Shown in pieces: positions 34,238-36,029 of a stretch of 36,029 bases of DNA (positions within the stretch are counted from its first letter, which is position 1; each line of letters starts with the position of its first letter). The notes beneath the pieces are model-generated. The model saw only the letters and a program-made list of their open reading frames with translations. It did not search any database and was not told the origin of the DNA. The position numbers were made by a program, and so were the translations under genes. The stretch comes from Desulfobacteraceae bacterium (GTDB lineage Bacteria; Desulfobacterota; Desulfobacteria; Desulfobacterales; JALSRD01). Where the stretch lies: the NCBI GenBank assembly GCA_027061725.1, contig JAMOVG010000246.1, forward strand, positions 1-36,029, in the 5' to 3' direction.

Positions 34238-36029
34238 TTACTGATTCAGGATCTCATCGGGCACGATGCCCTTGAGGTGCGGGAATTCGTCCGTCATGTG
34301 GGGAAGCTGCATGGCTTCCATGAACTCCTGCTGGAAATTGGGCTCGACGGTCAGTTCGATGTATTCCACGTTGCGCGAGCACCAGTTGGCTTCCACCCGC
34401 TTCTTGACGTTCAGCAGGGCCGCCCGGCAGCCGTCGCCGGCGGCGTTGCCGACACTCTGGATTTTGTCGATTTCACAATCCGGAAAAAGCCCCATGATCA
34501 ACGCTTTTTCCCGGTCCACGTGGGTGCCGAAGGCGCCGGCGATCTTGACCGTGTCGACTTTTTCCAGGCCCATGCGTTTGACCATCAGTTTGCAGCCGGC
34601 ATACAGCGCCCCCTTTGCCAGCTGGATCTGCCGGATATCCTTCTGGGTGATGACGATGTCCTTGCCGATGCTCGACTCCTCGGCCCAGGCTAGCACGAAC
34701 TCGGGCTGCTTGGTGTCGGGGTTCTTGCGAAAGCGCGGGTGCCCCTTGAGCGCTTTCTTGTTGAACACGCCGCTCTTGAGGATCACGCCGGAGCGGTACA
34801 GCTCGGCCAGAACGTCCAGGATGCCGGACCCGCAGATGCCCTTGGCCTTCATCTCCTTGGGTTCCGAGAACTTTCGCCAGGCCTCACGGCCGATGACCTT
34901 GTAGTCGACCTCCTTGGTCTCGGGGTCGATCTCGATGCGCTCAATGGCCCCCGGCGCCGCACGCATGCCGAAAGCCAGCTGGGCGCCTTCGAGGGCCGGG
35001 CCCGTTGCACACGACGACGAGATCAGCTTGTGGCGGTTTCCGAGCACCAGTTCTCCGTTGGTTCCGATGTCGATGATCAGCTGATTTTCCTCGTGCTTGT
35101 AAGGTTCCTCGGCGATCAGGACCCCCACGTTGTCGGCCCCCACGAAGCCGGCCTCGATGGGCAGTACGAAAAGATACGTGGAGGGGTTGACCTTGATGCC
35201 CAGATCCCGCGCCTTGATGTCCATGCTGTGGTGGATCACCGGCGGGAAGGGCGCCAATCCGACGTATTCAGGGTTCAGGGCCAGGAAAATGTGATGCATG
35301 GCCGTGTTGAATCCGATGGTGATGTCCTCGATGTCCTCGATGCCTAGGCGCAGGTATTCTTTGCCCTCCTCGGGTACTTCGACATACTCGTCCGGACCCT
35401 CCTCGCCCTTTTTCTTTTTCTTCTTTTTCTTGGGCGGGTGGGTGCTGGCCACGGCTTTTGCGATCAGGTCGTTGACCCCTTCTATGATGTCGTCGCTCAT
35501 GCGCTGCAGGCCGTCCGGAGTGGTCATGTGATAGGTGATGCGCGCCATGACGTCCTCGCCGTATTTGCACTGCGGATTCATCATGGAGACGGTTTCGATG
35601 ACTTCCATGGTGTTCAGGTCGCACAGGTAGCCGGCAACCGTTGTGGTGCCCACGTCGATGGCGATCCCGTAAGCGTACTCTGCGCGACCCGGCCGTACGC
35701 GGATGACCTCCTTTTCGTTCCAGACGCTGACCGTGACGCTCCAGTCGCCCTCCCGCAGGGCGTTGGGCAGCTGGCGCAGGGTAAAGATGTCGATGGTCAG
35801 ATTCTTGAGGCCGTAATCCCTTTCCAGGCCGCGGCAGACCCTTTCAAAGTCGGCGGTGGGCTCTTCGAAGGTCGGCGCATCGACTTCCACGTAGTAGGTG
35901 CGCACCGCAGGATTGTGCTCGATGTGGATGTCCCGGGCCGCCTTGCTGACCACCTGCTTTCCGGCCCTGGATTCCTCGGGAACAAATACCAGGATATCGC
36001 CTTCCACCTTGGCGACACAGCCCAGCCGG
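34238..36029 (-). CDS. RACE/RamA-type corrinoid activation protein (ASKHA-domain, DUF4445-like), N-terminus truncated by right window edge
   Basis: 'YGIAIDVGTTTVAGYLCDLNTMEVIETVSMMNPQCKYGEDVMARI', 'LIIDIGTNGELVLGNRHKLISSSCATGPALEGA', 'GICGSGILDVLAELYRSGVI', 'KIAGAFGTHVDREKA'; frame open through 36029. Confidence 0.9.
   Translation of the reverse strand, partial: RLGCVAKVEGDILVFVPEESRAGKQVVSKAARDIHIEHNPAVRTYYVEVDAPTFEEPTADFERVCRGLERDYGLKNLTIDIFTLRQLPNALREGDWSVTVSVWNEKEVIRVRPGRAEYAYGIAIDVGTTTVAGYLCDLNTMEVIETVSMMNPQCKYGEDVMARITYHMTTPDGLQRMSDDIIEGVNDLIAKAVASTHPPKKKKKKKKGEEGPDEYVEVPEEGKEYLRLGIEDIEDITIGFNTAMHHIFLALNPEYVGLAPFPPVIHHSMDIKARDLGIKVNPSTYLFVLPIEAGFVGADNVGVLIAEEPYKHEENQLIIDIGTNGELVLGNRHKLISSSCATGPALEGAQLAFGMRAAPGAIERIEIDPETKEVDYKVIGREAWRKFSEPKEMKAKGICGSGILDVLAELYRSGVILKSGVFNKKALKGHPRFRKNPDTKQPEFVLAWAEESSIGKDIVITQKDIRQIQLAKGALYAGCKLMVKRMGLEKVDTVKIAGAFGTHVDREKALIMGLFPDCEIDKIQSVGNAAGDGCRAALLNVKKRVEANWCSRNVEYIELTVEPNFQQEFMEAMQLPHMTDEFPHLKGIVPDEILNQ

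Noticed and set aside
34238-36007. GTG 36007 as start of the RACE-type protein
   Set aside because: The frame is open to the window edge with family-like residues (RLGCVAKVEGD); the gene is most likely truncated by the window.
1-36029. CRISPR arrays, tRNA/rRNA genes, insertion sequences
   Set aside because: No regularly spaced repeats, no cloverleaf or rRNA-like sequence, no transposase ORFs recognised.

Overview
This 36 kb GC-rich window looks like a Desulfobacterota-type chromosome; that assignment is inferred from gene content only. The left part carries mostly ordinary genes: the C-terminus of an SLC13-like transporter, a hexapeptide-repeat protein, a PEP/pyruvate-binding protein, a TetR regulator, a TPR+SPOR protein, polA, two small Cys-rich zinc-ribbon proteins, nadE and a large receiver + PEP-synthase-like protein. 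The middle is a sugar-acid-type catabolic locus: a LarA-like (DUF2088) protein, a FadR/GntR regulator with a palindromic operator, a CUT1 ABC transporter, a UxaA-like dehydratase and an FGGY kinase. The right part (about 24.5-36 kb) is a corrinoid/redox region: a corrinoid adenosyltransferase, a MeaB-type GTPase with a degenerate B12-binding-like domain, several thioredoxin-fold proteins, a thioredoxin-reductase-like flavoprotein, a cupin, a CobW GTPase, a UroD/MtaA-family protein, a DUF2284-like protein and a RACE-type corrinoid activator. The main finding is two genes in this cluster that the ORF track truncates. Each reads through an in-frame TGA placed exactly where the catalytic or metal-binding Cys is expected: U-I-P-C in a thioredoxin-like protein, and APG-U-DMP in the UroD/MtaA-like protein. 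Each TGA is followed at about 20 nt by a hairpin with GGU in its apical loop, as expected for a bacterial SECIS. I therefore propose a selenocysteine-dependent corrinoid/methyl-transfer redox module.
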